From Stakelama pacifica (GTDB taxonomy: Bacteria; Pseudomonadota; Alphaproteobacteria; Sphingomonadales; Sphingomonadaceae): 64,000 nt of DNA. Position 1 is the stretch's first letter, and each line of letters opens with the position of its first letter. This document shows positions 15,353 through 26,187 of the stretch, piece by piece. The notes beneath the pieces are model-generated. The model was not told the origin of the DNA, ran no database searches, and saw only the letters and a program-made list of their open reading frames with translations. The DNA is taken from positions 620,001 through 684,000 of the forward strand of contig NZ_SNWD01000001.1 of assembly GCF_004361835.1 (NCBI RefSeq), written 5' to 3'. The position numbers and the translations under genes are program-made.

Positions 15353-16258
15353 TCACATCTCGACACCCGCTCGCGCATAACGCAATGGCGGCATCCCAAC
15401 GTGGCGCGTGAAGGCGGTGCTGAAGGTGCTGGCCGAGCTATAGCCGATCCGAGCCGCGACCTGTTCGATCGCCAGATCGCGGGTACGCAGCATGCGCTTG
15501 GCGAGTGCCATGCGCCAGGTCAGGAGATATTCCATCGGCGGCAATCCGACGATACGGCTGAAGCGCGCGAAGAACGCCGAGCGCGACATTGCCGCTTCGG
15601 CCGCCAGCTCGGCGACCGTCCAGCCATGCGCCGGCTGCTCATGCATGGCACGCAATGCCCCAACCAGACGGTCGTCGGACAGGCCGCGTGCGACGCTGGG
15701 GAAAGAAGCGGAATCGCTTCCGCAACGCAGCGCCTCGATCAACAGCACTTCCAGTAGCCGCTCCAGGATCAGTTCCCGCCCAGGCCGCACAGCGCGGGTC
15801 TCGTCGCCGACCAGAGCCAGCAGTTGCGCCAGCCTGGACTCGCCGCGGGCGACGACTATTGCTGGAAGGAGTGAGACGAGTAATGCCGCATCGGGTGAGG
15901 CGAAGCTGCACAAACCGACCTGCATCCTAAGATTGACCGGCGCATCTGCTGGCCCCACTCGAAACCGACCCTCGCCGAGCTCCCGAGGCACCATGTCGAT
16001 CCCATGGCGCGGAGCCTCGATGCTTTCGAGAGCCTGCTCGCTTGACGTGGGGGTCAAAACGAAATCGCCGGCACGCACGATGATGGGGGACTTACCCGCG
16101 CCAACCACGCGGCATTCGCCTTCCAGAACCGCAAAATAGACGGGCTTGCCGGCGAGCTCGGGGCGGATGCGCCAGCGCCCGGCATATTCCACCAGCTTCG
16201 AATAGCTGGCCGACGGCTGCAGCAAGGTCACGATCTCGGAAAGCGGGTCAACGGACAT
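15353..16258 (-). CDS. AraC-family regulator with cupin_6 domain
   Basis: A 301-residue protein from the ATG at 16258 (MSVDPLSEIVTLLQPSASYS). The N-terminal AraC-type cupin includes RWRIRPELAGKPVYFAVLEG. Two helix-turn-helix motifs follow at the C-terminus (WTVAELAAEAAMSRSAFFAR, then IEQVAARIGYSSASTFSTAF). The longer open frame would run into the divergent SDR gene and is rejected. Regulators of this subgroup typically control an adjacent oxidoreductase; the SDR gene at 16356 starts 98 bp away on the other strand. Confidence 0.85.
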   Translation of the reverse strand: MSVDPLSEIVTLLQPSASYSKLVEYAGRWRIRPELAGKPVYFAVLEGECRVVGAGKSPIIVRAGDFVLTPTSSEQALESIEAPRHGIDMVPRELGEGRFRVGPADAPVNLRMQVGLCSFASPDAALLVSLLPAIVVARGESRLAQLLALVGDETRAVRPGRELILERLLEVLLIEALRCGSDSASFPSVARGLSDDRLVGALRAMHEQPAHGWTVAELAAEAAMSRSAFFARFSRIVGLPPMEYLLTWRMALAKRMLRTRDLAIEQVAARIGYSSASTFSTAFTRHVGMPPLRYARAGVEM

Positions 16259-16355
16259 ATCAGGACTATTACCAATTAATTCGGGACGATCATGCATAGA
16301 ACGTCCCGCGTGAAATAGCCACTTCCGGGGGACAGCCACGATTCTGGAGTTTTCC

Positions 16356-17105
16356 ATGCCCACTGTTCTCATCACCGGATGTTCCTCAGGCTTCGGCCTC
16401 GAAACCGCGAAACTGTTTCTAGGGAAAGGCTGGCGGGTCATAGCCACGATGCGCAAGCCTCAGCCGGACATTCTGCCGACGTCCGACAATCTCACAGTGC
16501 TGCCGCTGGACGTTACCGATGCCGCCAGCATTGCGAGCGCGCTCGAACAGGCCGGCGAGATCGACGTTCTAGTCAACAATGCAGGGTTTGGCGCCGCCGT
16601 GCCCATCGAACTGATCGAACCCGAGACGGCGCGCCAATTATTCGAGACCAATATGCTCGGCACGCTGGCGATGCTTCAGGCGGTTCTGCCCGGTTTCCGT
16701 AAGCGCCGCAATGGAACGGTTATCAACGTCACGTCCTCGGCAACGCTCAAGCCGCTCCCACTGGTCAGCGTCTACCGCGCGAGTAAGGCGGCGGTGAATG
16801 CGCTCACGGAGTCGCTGGCTGTCGAGATGGAGCCCTTTGGCGTGCGCGTGCATATGGTTCTTCCCGGTCGTGCGCCAGAAACCCGCTTCGGCGAGAGTGC
16901 CATGCCGCATCTTCGTGGGCTGGATGATCCCGATTACAAACCCATGATCGAGGGTATGATCGCCAATTTCCGCGAAGCGAGCGGCCCGGTCACCCTTGCG
17001 GGCGATGTCGCGCAGGCAATCTGGCATGCGGCCACTGACCCGAATGCACCGCTCTGGATTCCGGCAGGCGAGGACGCCGTGCAGTGGATGGCTGAGGCCA
17101 GGTGA
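16356..17105 (+). CDS. short-chain dehydrogenase/reductase
   Basis: A 249-residue classical SDR. The nucleotide-binding TGCSSGFG is at residues 7-14, NNAGFGAAV at about 73-81, the catalytic Ser lies in NVTSSATLKPLPL, and the YRASK (YxxxK) box is at about 143-147. It oxidises or reduces an alcohol or ketone with NAD(P)H; the substrate is unknown. It is divergent from the AraC/cupin_6 regulator and followed by a strong hairpin, so it is probably monocistronic and controlled by that regulator. Confidence 0.88.
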   Translation: MPTVLITGCSSGFGLETAKLFLGKGWRVIATMRKPQPDILPTSDNLTVLPLDVTDAASIASALEQAGEIDVLVNNAGFGAAVPIELIEPETARQLFETNMLGTLAMLQAVLPGFRKRRNGTVINVTSSATLKPLPLVSVYRASKAAVNALTESLAVEMEPFGVRVHMVLPGRAPETRFGESAMPHLRGLDDPDYKPMIEGMIANFREASGPVTLAGDVAQAIWHAATDPNAPLWIPAGEDAVQWMAEAR

Positions 17106-17167
17106 TCGCGCTGCCGATGCGTTGGGACGGCTGAACACCGCAAGTCCGTCCGAAGACACCTGTAAAA

Positions 17168-17196
17168 GCCGGGCTGCGTAGATCGCGCAGCCCGGC
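17168..17196 (+). terminator. strong hairpin after the SDR gene
   Basis: Perfect 11-bp arms GCCGGGCTGCG (17168-17178) and CGCAGCCCGGC (17186-17196) enclose a 7-base loop between the SDR gene and the MarR gene. No T-run follows, but the stem is strong and the location suits a terminator. Confidence 0.55.
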
Positions 17197-17246
17197 CATC
17201 ATCGTTGCGCTGGCTTCGGAGCGGAAGACGTGCTTTTTCTACGGTC

Positions 17247-17684
17247 ATGGCCGAACCAACCCAAGAACAGATTGATCAACTCTCGCTGGCATTCGAACGT
17301 TTTACGCGCCGCTTCAAAGTGGCGGAGGCGGCGGCCGCGGCCGAGAACGCACTGAACGCGCTTGACGCGCAGTCGCTCGTCTTCATCAGCGAAAACACGG
17401 GGTGTAACGCTGGCGAAATTGCGCGCTATCTCGACGTCGTGCCAACCACCATGTCCTCGGCGATCGAGCGGCTCGTGCGCAAGGGGCTGATCGAGCGGCG
17501 CCGGCCGGAAGAAAACCGCCGGTCCGTGGCACTGACCGCGACCGTGAAAGGTTTGCAGGCGGTCGACGATCACAAGGCTGGTTATCGCAACGCCTGCGCG
17601 GCAATGTTGCGGGCGCTCGACAGCGGGGAACAAACGCAACTGATCCGACTTACAGAAAAAATAGCCGATACGAAAGTTGAATAA
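17247..17684 (+). CDS. MarR-family regulator of the aldehyde oxidoreductase operon
   Basis: A 145-residue protein from the ATG at 17247 (MAEPTQEQIDQLSLAFERFT). The winged helix reads CNAGEIARYLDVVPTTMSSA, then IERLVRKGLIERRRPEENRR SVALTATVKG. It lies directly upstream of the three molybdo-oxidoreductase genes. A 10-bp-armed palindrome overlaps its stop codon, a natural position for a repressor site controlling the operon. The ligand is unknown; an aldehyde or aromatic compound is plausible from the target. Confidence 0.85.
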   Translation: MAEPTQEQIDQLSLAFERFTRRFKVAEAAAAAENALNALDAQSLVFISENTGCNAGEIARYLDVVPTTMSSAIERLVRKGLIERRRPEENRRSVALTATVKGLQAVDDHKAGYRNACAAMLRALDSGEQTQLIRLTEKIADTKVE

Positions 17685-17702
17685 TACGATTTTCGTATTA
17701 TT
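17680..17702. promoter_or_regulatory. perfect palindrome, probable MarR operator
   Basis: Arms AATAATACGA (17680-17689) and TCGTATTATT (17693-17702) are perfect over 10 bp with a 3-base spacer. The site overlaps the stop codon of the MarR gene and lies 55 bp upstream of the first oxidoreductase gene. Binding by the MarR protein is inferred. Confidence 0.65.
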
Positions 17703-17756
17703 CTGTCGGCATGGCCGGCACGGGCTTTACGCGCCGGCCTCAGCACGGAGGCGTTT

Positions 17757-18262
<506 letters not shown>

Positions 18263-18266
<4 letters not shown>

Positions 18267-19246
18267 CGCCGTTCGCCTATCGCACCGCTTCGGATCGGGC
18301 GGACGCCCTGAGCGCCCACAGCGGCGCACGCTTTCTGGGCGGCGGGACCAATCTGGTCGATCTGCTGCGCCAGAATGTCGAAAGCGCGGCTGAGCTGGTC
18401 GATGTCAGCCGCCTCCCCGGTTCGATCAGCGAGACCGTAAATGGCGGCTTGCTGGTCGGCGCGTCGGTGAAGAACAGCGCTCTGGCCGCGCACCCGCTCG
18501 TCCGCAGCCGCTACCCCATGCTGTCACGCGCACTGCTGGCTGGCGCTTCGGCGCAAATCCGCAACATGGCGACGGTGGGCGGCAATATCATGCAGCGTAC
18601 CCGCTGCGTCTATTTCTACGATGCCGAGGGCGCGCGGTGCAACAAGCGCCAACCGGGCAGCGGTTGCGATGCAATCGGCGGGTTCAACCGCTATCACGCG
18701 ATACTCGGCGCCAGCGAGGACTGCGTGGCCACCCACCCTTCCGACATGTGCGTCGCGCTTACCGCGCTTGATGCCGTGGTGCATATTGCCGGGCCAGACG
18801 GCGAACGCACCGTTGCACTGACCGAATTTCACCAGCTCCCTGGCGCAACGCCGCATATCGAGACGTTGCTGAAGCCGGGCGAACTGATCACTGCGGTCGA
18901 ACTTCCGCCCGCCGGTGCGTCGGCAACCCACTCCGAATATCGCAAGGTCCGCGACCGCTCCAGCTACGCCTTCGCGCTGATCTCGGTGGCCGGCGGGCTG
19001 GAGGTCGTGGACGGCAAGGTCGCTGATGTCCGAATCGCGCTGGGCGGCGTGGCGGCGAAACCGTGGCGCGCCACGCGCGCGGAAGCGGCGCTCAAAGGAT
19101 TGCCAGCAACCCGCGAGAACTTCCTCGCCGCAGCAGCCGAGGAACTGACGGCAGCACGGCCGCTGGACGGCAATGCGTTCAAGGTCGGACTGACGCAGCG
19201 GACCATCGCCGCTGTCCTTACATCGCTGGCAGGAGAGCGCGCATGA
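18263..19246 (+). CDS. paoB-like: aldehyde oxidoreductase, FAD-binding subunit (PaoB-like)
   Basis: A 327-residue FAD-binding domain protein of the xanthine-oxidase type: [12 protein letters not shown] near residue 30 and [20 protein letters not shown] near residue 105. The insert with clustered cysteines ([30 protein letters not shown]) corresponds to the extra [4Fe-4S] region characteristic of PaoB/YagS rather than of plain CoxM subunits. It overlaps both neighbours by 4 bp, which makes the three subunits translationally coupled. Confidence 0.9.
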
Positions 19247-21561
19247 GCAAGCTGCAAAACGCGCTGATCGGCGGCGTCCGTACCGTGCTCGGCCATCTTC
19301 CTGCGGCATGGCTGCCCGGTGCCTCGCCCGATCAACTGGCCGATAAGCGGGTTACGCTCGGCACTCAGCAGCCGCGCATCGACGGTCCCGAAAAGGTGCG
19401 CGGCACCGCGCGCTTCGCCGCCGAGGTGCCGATGGACGACCTGCTCCACGCCGCGTTCGTCCATTCCACGATTGCCCGCGGCACGATCGCCGAGCTGGAT
19501 GTTACCGCGGCCGAAGCAGCGCCCGGAGTGGCGCTGGTGATGACGCACCACAATGCCCCAAGAATGAAGGTGCCGCCCACGATCGGCCTGACCAATCTCA
19601 AGGCGGCAGGCAACCACACTCTGCCGGTGATGCAGGATGCGGAGATCCGGTGGAACGGCCAGGTCATGGCGGTCATACTGGCCGAGACCCGCGAGCAGGC
19701 CGATCATGCCGCCACACTGGTTCGCATGAGTTACGATGCCGCTCCTTCGCGCACCCGGTTCGAGGAAGGAAAGGCCCACGCCCGCACGCCGGACTCCATG
19801 CTGATGGAGCGTAATCGACTGGAAAAGGGCAATCCCGCCAGGAAGCTGGCCGAGGCGGCAGTCTCGATCGATGCCACCTACAATACGCCGTGGCTGAGCC
19901 AAAATCCGATCGAACCGCATGCTGCAACCATCGCCTGGCAAGGCGAGAAGCTGATCGTTCATGACGCGACCCAGATGATCAACGCGACGGCCGGCTCGCT
20001 GGCCAAGGTGTTCGGTATCAAGGAAGAGGACGTTTTCGTCAGCTCACCCTTCGTGGGCGGCGGGTTCGGCGCCAAGGGGCTGTGGGACCACCAGATATTG
20101 GGCGCCGCCGCCGCGAAACTGGCTGGCCGGCCGGTGCGCGTCCGGCTCTCGCGCGCCAGCATGCATCGACTGGTCGGCGGCAGGACGCAGACCGAGCAGC
20201 GCGTGGCGCTGGGCTCCGACGCCAATGGCAAGCTCAAGGCGCTGCTGCATCACGGCTATGCCACCAAGCCGCTCCACAGCATCTGCGACGAAGGGTTCGG
20301 CCTGACCGGCCGGTCGCTCTATGCGTGCGAAAGCTTCGACATCGTCCAGCATTATGTCGATCTCGACCTGCTGGCCAATTCCTTCATGCGCGGCCCGGGC
20401 GAGGCGCCCGGAACCTTCGCTATAGAATGCGCAATGGACGAGCTTGCGCATGCGTTGAAGATGGACCCGGTCGAACTGCGTCGCCGCAACGTGGCGACCT
20501 GCGACCCCGTCAGCGGGGCACCACATTCGCAGAGCGACATAATGGCCGCCTACGACATGGGCGCGCAGCGTATTGGCTGGGGCCGGCGCGCGGCGGAACC
20601 GCGCACACGATCGGACGGCGAATGGCTGATCGGCATGGGTTGCGCTAGCGGCACATTCCCTTTCATCCGCATGCCCGGCACCTCCGCGCGGATCACGCTG
20701 GACTCCGGCGGACACGCCCATGTCGCCAGCGCGGCGCATGAAATGGGCATGGGGACCGCAACGGTGCAACGCCAGCATGCGGCGGACCGCCTCGGCCTGC
20801 CGCTCGACAGCGTATCGGTGACGATCGGCGATTCCCGCCTGCCTTTCGCCAGCTTTGCGGGGGGCTCCTCGCAAACGGCCTCTCTGGGCGCTGCGATCAG
20901 CGCGGCAAGTGACAAGCTCGCGGCGCAATTGCTGCGTCTCGCGGGCAACGACACGCCGCTGGCGGGTCTCAAGCCTGGCGAGGTCAGATTTGCCGACGGC
21001 GGCTTGCGAAAAATCGACGATCCGGCCCGGTACGAAAGCTTCGCCTCGATCCTGAAGCGTGCGGGGCGCGAGGAAGTGAGCGTCATCGGCGAAAGCACGG
21101 CCCCGCTCGAAATGCTCAAATTCTCGATGCACAGCACATCGGCCATTTTCTGCGAAGTGCGGGTGAGCGAGGTGACCGGCGAGATTCGGGTCGCCCGGCT
21201 GGTCGGCGCCTTCGATTGCGGTCGCATCCTCAACGCGCAAACCGCCGCCAGCCAGTTTAAGGGAGGCATGATCATGGGTCTCGGCATGGCGTTGGCCGAA
21301 GAGACGCTGCTCGACGAGCGCAGCGGCCGGATCATGAGCACCTCGCTGGCCGAATACCATGTGCCGGTGCATCTCGACGTGCCGGATATCGATGTAATGT
21401 GGACCGACATCCCCGATCCGCGAACGCCGATGGGCGCGCGCGGCATCGGCGAGATCGGCACGACAGGCGTGGCCGCGGCGGTTGCCAATGCCATCTTCAA
21501 CGCCACCGGCATCCGCGTGCGGGACCTGCCGATAACGCTCGACAAGCTGAATCTTGGCTAG
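19243..21561 (+). CDS. paoC-like: aldehyde oxidoreductase, molybdenum-binding subunit (PaoC-like)
   Basis: A 772-residue large subunit starting at the ATG at 19243 ([20 protein letters not shown]). Xanthine-oxidase landmarks are [72 protein letters not shown] and the catalytic Glu in [20 protein letters not shown]. PaoABC-type enzymes oxidise a range of aldehydes, often aromatic, to acids using molybdopterin cytosine dinucleotide. The cofactor-maturation gene paoD is not in the window. The operon is probably repressed by the adjacent MarR protein. Confidence 0.92.
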   Translation: MSKLQNALIGGVRTVLGHLPAAWLPGASPDQLADKRVTLGTQQPRIDGPEKVRGTARFAAEVPMDDLLHAAFVHSTIARGTIAELDVTAAEAAPGVALVMTHHNAPRMKVPPTIGLTNLKAAGNHTLPVMQDAEIRWNGQVMAVILAETREQADHAATLVRMSYDAAPSRTRFEEGKAHARTPDSMLMERNRLEKGNPARKLAEAAVSIDATYNTPWLSQNPIEPHAATIAWQGEKLIVHDATQMINATAGSLAKVFGIKEEDVFVSSPFVGGGFGAKGLWDHQILGAAAAKLAGRPVRVRLSRASMHRLVGGRTQTEQRVALGSDANGKLKALLHHGYATKPLHSICDEGFGLTGRSLYACESFDIVQHYVDLDLLANSFMRGPGEAPGTFAIECAMDELAHALKMDPVELRRRNVATCDPVSGAPHSQSDIMAAYDMGAQRIGWGRRAAEPRTRSDGEWLIGMGCASGTFPFIRMPGTSARITLDSGGHAHVASAAHEMGMGTATVQRQHAADRLGLPLDSVSVTIGDSRLPFASFAGGSSQTASLGAAISAASDKLAAQLLRLAGNDTPLAGLKPGEVRFADGGLRKIDDPARYESFASILKRAGREEVSVIGESTAPLEMLKFSMHSTSAIFCEVRVSEVTGEIRVARLVGAFDCGRILNAQTAASQFKGGMIMGLGMALAEETLLDERSGRIMSTSLAEYHVPVHLDVPDIDVMWTDIPDPRTPMGARGIGEIGTTGVAAAVANAIFNATGIRVRDLPITLDKLNLG

Positions 21562-22028
21562 CTGACCCGAGCGAGATAGAAACTCGGATTAGCAATGCGT
21601 ATGCGCTCGGCGGTTCCCGCCGACATAGCCGACGTTCACCGAGCAAGGCTGGGCCGACAAAAGCGGCCTTTCATTCATCTTCGCATCGGTCAGAATGAAG
21701 GACGCGGTTTGCTCGGCAGCGGACACAACTCGGAAGGCGGAAACCGCCAACAAAGCCGTCAGCGCGGCCGCCCTCACGATTCACTTCAAAGTCGGCGTCT
21801 ATCGCTTCATCGGGGGCACCACGAATTTCCTGCTCCGCCCGCTCAGCGTAGGCTTCTCGACTGTCGGTATTTCCAAAACGCGCTTGACGTGATGTTTGCA
21901 GCACTGACGTCGGTGCGCCTGCACATAATCTGCACAAAGAGCGGTCAGACTCTCGATTAATCGCACGACGCCGCTTCATCTGCGTGCGTGAAAACCCCGA
22001 GCAACGATCATCTTCAGGGGTTTTGCCA
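21562..22028. other. 467-bp region without a convincing gene
   Basis: The best open frame is on the minus strand at 21589-21777: 62 residues with a signal-like start (MRAAALTALLAVSAFRVVSA). It has no homology that I recognise and no clear ribosome-binding site. The DUF4173 promoter is presumably near its right end. I call nothing firm here. Confidence 0.35.
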
Positions 22029-23573
22029 ATGACGACCATTTGTAGGTCATGCCACAGCTTCGCACGAAAGGTCATAGTGGCGGTGATGCTCGTGACCACC
22101 GCCGACATCTTCTTCTATTGGGGAGGCTTCGGCGCTGTGCTCGGCGTATTTGCGCTTGCGTGGGTGGCGTCACTTGCATGGGTTCATCCTAAGCTTCGCC
22201 AGCACCCGGGACCTCGGATCGCGCTGGGAAGCGCTTTTCTGCTTGGGCTGATCCTGATCGATGATCCCAGCTTTCTTGCGGTGGTTCTGTGCATGATCGC
22301 GATCGGAACTGCGGTGCTGTTGCCGCGCCATGTCTATGACGATGCAGTCCGGTGGTTTTTGCGACTGGCGGCGTTCGCCCTGATCGGCGTGGTGAGGCCG
22401 TTCGCCGACGCCCGGCGCATCGTCACCCTGCCGACACGCGACGGCGTCACGCTTCGAAATGTTGCAGCAGCACTCGCTCCGGCATTGATCGGCGGGGCCA
22501 TTTTCATCGCACTGTTTGCGAGCGCCAACCCATTGCTTGCGCGCGCATTCGCGTTTGTCCGCTTGCCCGACAACTGGTCCGTGTTCGCCCATCTGATCTT
22601 CTGGAGCTTCATGCTGGCCATCCTCTGGCCGACCTTGCGCCCGCGCTCGATCCGGCTCGGCAGTGCGCGGGAAGCGATCCCCCGCAATGTCCGCGAACTT
22701 CCCGTCGGAACGTTGGTGCTCACGCTCGCGACATTCAACGCGCTGTTCGCGATCGAAAACCTGCTCGACATCGTGTTCCTGTGGAGCAATGCGCCGCTTC
22801 CCGATGGTGTGACCCTTGCGGACTATGCGCACCGCGGCGCCTATACGCTGATCGCAACCGCTTTGCTCGCGGCGCTGTTCGTGCTGGTCGCGCTTCGCCC
22901 CGGCGGCCCTGCGGCTGAAGATAAGCGTGTGCGCACGCTGGTTATTCTGTGGATCGCACAAAATGTGCTGCTCGTCGCATCCAGCGTGCTGCGCCTGTCC
23001 GACTATATCCAGGCGTATTCGATGACCGTTTTGCGGCTGTCGGCACTGGCGTGGATGGCACTGGTCGCCGTGGGTCTGATCCTCATATGCTGGCGGCTGG
23101 TCACCGGGCGATCAACATCATGGCTGATCAACGCCAACGCTTTGGCAGCGGCACTCGTGCTGCTCGCTGCAAGTGTCGTTGACCTTGGCGCAGTCGCTGC
23201 AAGCTGGAACGTTCGCCATGCGCGGGACGCCTCGGACCTCGATCTTTGCTATCTCAACCGGCTGGGCAGCGCTGCGCTCCTGCCGCTGATCGAACTGGAA
23301 CGCCGCGCCGGAACCGCCGAACTTCGCGACCGGGCAACCTATCTGAGCGATCAGGCGATGAATGACCTGCGCTGGCGTCAGGACGACTGGCGAAACTGGA
23401 CCTGGCGCGGCGCGCGGCGGCTTTCCCGTGCCGAAACGCTGCTCGGTCCTTCGCCGCGCAAACCGATCGCGGCACCAAATGGCCGGGCGTGCGACGGTGC
23501 AATCTATCCGCCGTCAGAACCGGAACCGGCGCCGTCACCACTAGAACCGTTGACGAAAGGGGCCCGGCAATGA
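22029..23573 (+). CDS. DUF4173 (DUF4153-like) polytopic membrane protein
   Basis: A 514-residue membrane protein from the ATG at 22029, with about ten hydrophobic helices in its first 400 residues and a soluble C-terminal tail of about 110 residues. The block DYAHRGAYTLIATALLAALF with VLRLSDYIQAYSMTVLRLSA LAWMALVAVG is typical of the DUF4153/DUF4173 group. The function is unknown. Its stop overlaps the response-regulator start (ATGA), so membrane protein, regulator and kinase form one operon. The pattern resembles sensor-coupled membrane proteins such as CreD beside CreBC, although the families differ. Confidence 0.8.
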   Translation: MTTICRSCHSFARKVIVAVMLVTTADIFFYWGGFGAVLGVFALAWVASLAWVHPKLRQHPGPRIALGSAFLLGLILIDDPSFLAVVLCMIAIGTAVLLPRHVYDDAVRWFLRLAAFALIGVVRPFADARRIVTLPTRDGVTLRNVAAALAPALIGGAIFIALFASANPLLARAFAFVRLPDNWSVFAHLIFWSFMLAILWPTLRPRSIRLGSAREAIPRNVRELPVGTLVLTLATFNALFAIENLLDIVFLWSNAPLPDGVTLADYAHRGAYTLIATALLAALFVLVALRPGGPAAEDKRVRTLVILWIAQNVLLVASSVLRLSDYIQAYSMTVLRLSALAWMALVAVGLILICWRLVTGRSTSWLINANALAAALVLLAASVVDLGAVAASWNVRHARDASDLDLCYLNRLGSAALLPLIELERRAGTAELRDRATYLSDQAMNDLRWRQDDWRNWTWRGARRLSRAETLLGPSPRKPIAAPNGRACDGAIYPPSEPEPAPSPLEPLTKGARQ

Positions 23574-24292
23574 TCCTGTGCCCCATGCCGCGAACCATCC
23601 TTATCGTCGATGACGATCCCCATATCCGTCAGCTCCTGACCTTCGCGCTGGGCAAGGCAGCGTTCGACACGGTCGAAGCAGGCGATGGCGAAGCGGCGCT
23701 CGCAAGCGCACAGGCGCACCATCCCGATCTCGTGATCCTCGACATCAACATGCCACGCATGGACGGGCTGGAGGTATGCCGCCGCCTTCGTGCATCGAGC
23801 GAGGTGCCGATCCTGTTTCTTTCGTCGCGCGATGACGAGATCGACCGTATCCTCGGTATCGAGCTTGGCGGCGACGATTATGTCGTCAAACCCTTCTCCC
23901 CGCGCGAGGTCGTCGCCCGATCGCAAGCAATCCTGCGCCGTGTCGCCGGGCGCCCACCGGCAGCCGATCATTGCCGCAACCATGTGGCGCAGGGGCGGCT
24001 GACGCTCGACCTCGACGGCTGGCGCGCGCAGTGGGATGGCGAGGAAGTCGCGCTTACCGTCACTGAATTCACGATCCTGCGCACGCTTGCGTCGATGCCG
24101 TCCAAGGTGTTCAGCCGCGATGCGATCATCGACCGACTGCACGGCCCCGGCTTTGCGGTGACCGACCGGACGATCGACAGCCATATTCGCAACCTGCGCG
24201 CCAAATTCGCCGCACTGGGATGCGACACCGTGATCGAGACGCGGTCGGGCGTGGGATATGTGCTGGGGTCGTGCGAACGCGCAACGCCATGA
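23570..24292 (+). CDS. OmpR-family response regulator
   Basis: A 240-residue regulator with a receiver domain: acidic pocket VDDDPHI, phospho-acceptor Asp in LVILDINMPRMDG, Thr/Ser switch in ILFLSSRDDE and Lys in YVVKPFSPRE. The C-terminal winged helix of the OmpR/PhoB type is LTVTEFTILRTLASMPSKVF, then VTDRTIDSHIRNLRAKF. The start could also be the ATG at 23585. It overlaps the DUF4173 gene and the kinase gene by 4 bp each. Its targets are unknown; resemblance to CreB is general only. Confidence 0.88.
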   Translation: MILCPMPRTILIVDDDPHIRQLLTFALGKAAFDTVEAGDGEAALASAQAHHPDLVILDINMPRMDGLEVCRRLRASSEVPILFLSSRDDEIDRILGIELGGDDYVVKPFSPREVVARSQAILRRVAGRPPAADHCRNHVAQGRLTLDLDGWRAQWDGEEVALTVTEFTILRTLASMPSKVFSRDAIIDRLHGPGFAVTDRTIDSHIRNLRAKFAALGCDTVIETRSGVGYVLGSCERATP

Positions 24293-25858
24293 TCGCTGGC
24301 ATCAAGGAAGCGATCAAGCGCCGCTGGCCAAGGATGCGGCTGCGCACCATCGTCTTCGCCACTTTGTTCACCGTCGCGGCCCTGCCCGGCATCGCGGCGA
24401 TGTTCCTTCGCGTCTATGAAAACACGCTGGTTCGCCAGACAGAGGCGGAACTGGTGGCGCAGGGCGCGGCGCTCACAGCGACCGCACAAGCTTTATGGCC
24501 CGGCGCGCAGCCTCAGGCGGTCGAGGCGGGCGCGGTGCATCCGGAACCGCCAACCATCGACCTTAGCAGCACGCCGATCCTTCCCGACCGGCCGCCACCT
24601 GCAAAGACGGGGCAAAGCCCGGCCCCCAACGCCGTCGCGGCCCTTGCGCGGGTGGCGCCGATCCTTGCCCGCACCAAGCAAACCACCCTTTCCTCGATCC
24701 TGCTGCTCGACCGGCAAGGTCGCATCGTTGCCGGCCCGGATCGCGGCAGCAGCTATGCCGCGTTGCCCGAAGTGCGTTCGGCGCTTTCCGGCAAGCCGCG
24801 CGCCGTTCTTCGAAGGAACGCTGACTATCGCGCGGTCTATCGCTTCGAATGGCTATCGCGCGCCGCCGCGGTGCGCGGTCGATCATGCGAGGCCGATCGT
24901 CGTCAAGGGTCATGTGGTCGGGGTGCTGTTGCTGTCGCGTTCGGCGCGCAGCCTGTTCAAGGGGCTGTACGAGGATCGCGGCAAGATCCTGATCGGCATA
25001 TTCGGTATCCTCGCGATCCTGATCGTGCTCAGCGGCGTGCTGTCGCGCGGTATCGTCCGGCCGATCGAAGCGCTTGGCCGCGCAACGCGCTCACTAGCAA
25101 CGGGACGGGGAACCATCCCCGAAACGCCGCAAACGGCAGCTGTGGAAATTCAGGGCCTCTATGCCGATTTCGGCCGCATGGCGACGGCGATCGACCGGCG
25201 GTCCCGCTATCTGCGCGACTTCGCCCATGCGATGAGCCACGAATTCAAGACGCCGCTCACCGGCATTCGCGGCGCACTCGAAATCCTGTCCGACCATGCA
25301 GATGAGATGTCGGCAGAGGAGCGTCGGCGGTTCCTGAACAATGCCGATGCTGACGCAGCGCGCCTGTCGCTGCTTGTCAGCCGCCTGCTCGATCTCGCGC
25401 GCGCCGATATGAGCCCGGTCGATCCAAACGTCGCGACCAACCTTCGCGCTGTCCTCGACCGTCTGGCAGACGCGCACAGCGACGACAGCTTCCGCGTGTT
25501 GTTCGACCTGCCCGATGATCTTTGCACCGTCGTCATCCCCGAAGCGTCGCTGGATGCGGTGCTTTCCACCTTTATCGGCAACAGCCGTCAGGCCGGGGCG
25601 AGCATGATCCGGTTTGAAGCAACGAACGTGCAAGGCAATCTGGCCTTACGCATTTCCGACAACGGTCCCGGCATTCCTGCCGCCGATCGCGAGCGGATAT
25701 TCGAACCGTTTTTCACCACGCATCGCGCAATTGGCGGCAGCGGCCTCGGCCTTGCCATCGCCCGCTCGCTGCTGGGAGCGTCCGAGGGCGAGGTTTCGCT
25801 CGCCGTGTCGGAAACCGGTGCCGTTTTTGAAGTGAAATTGCCGATTTTCCTTGCCTGA
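24289..25858 (+). pseudogene. sensor histidine kinase, frameshifted (two frames)
   Basis: The first part (24289 to about 24880) encodes an N-terminal membrane helix (TIVFATLFTVAALPGIAAMF) and the start of a periplasmic sensor ending in YRFEWLSRAAAVR. The continuation is in the +2 frame from about 24877: VDHARPIVVKGHVVGVLLLS RS, a second membrane helix, HAMP and the dimerisation box AHAMSHEFKTPLTGIRG with its phospho-His. The ATPase boxes follow (ISDNGPGIPAADRERIFEPF, GGSGLGLAIA). One extra base in GTGCGCGGTCGAT at 24871-24883 explains the switch. All domains are otherwise intact, so this is either a recent inactivation or a read error. Confidence 0.85.
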
Positions 25859-26187
25859 CGATTTAAGGCCGTCCGAGAGTCCCCCGGCTCAAGATGGGAA
25901 CGCCCGGCATTCAAGACGAATGAGATGCGATTCGCCATTTGCTGGTTGCGCGAAATCGGCGCTTTTCGCGAACTAAGCGGCCATTCCCGGGCCCAATTCG
26001 ACGATCGAAAGCCTCCGTTCGTTCATGCGGCCAATCATGGCGCCTGTTGGTAGACCTTCGCCAGCATGCGGGCGATGAAATGTTGATATTATGTTGATGT
26101 GTCACAAAAGATAAACGAGGGGTCTCTATCGGCTTCCCTTAACGCCGCATACGGCGTCGATCGTGCTCATATTGGGGATTTTTTCTG
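25859..26187. promoter_or_regulatory. intergenic region upstream of the Oar-like receptor, with TGTTGAT direct repeat
   Basis: About 330 bp with no gene. Two copies of TGTTGAT begin at 26081 and 26092, an 11-bp period (one helical turn), about 100 bp before the TonB receptor start. They could be a regulator site, for example for the DeoR-type protein downstream; this is inference. Confidence 0.3.

Noticed and set aside
20044..21545. Two long minus-strand frames opposite the molybdenum subunit (442 and 331 residues)
   Set aside because: They lie entirely within the well-supported paoC-like gene and have no domain; typical antisense shadow in high-GC DNA.
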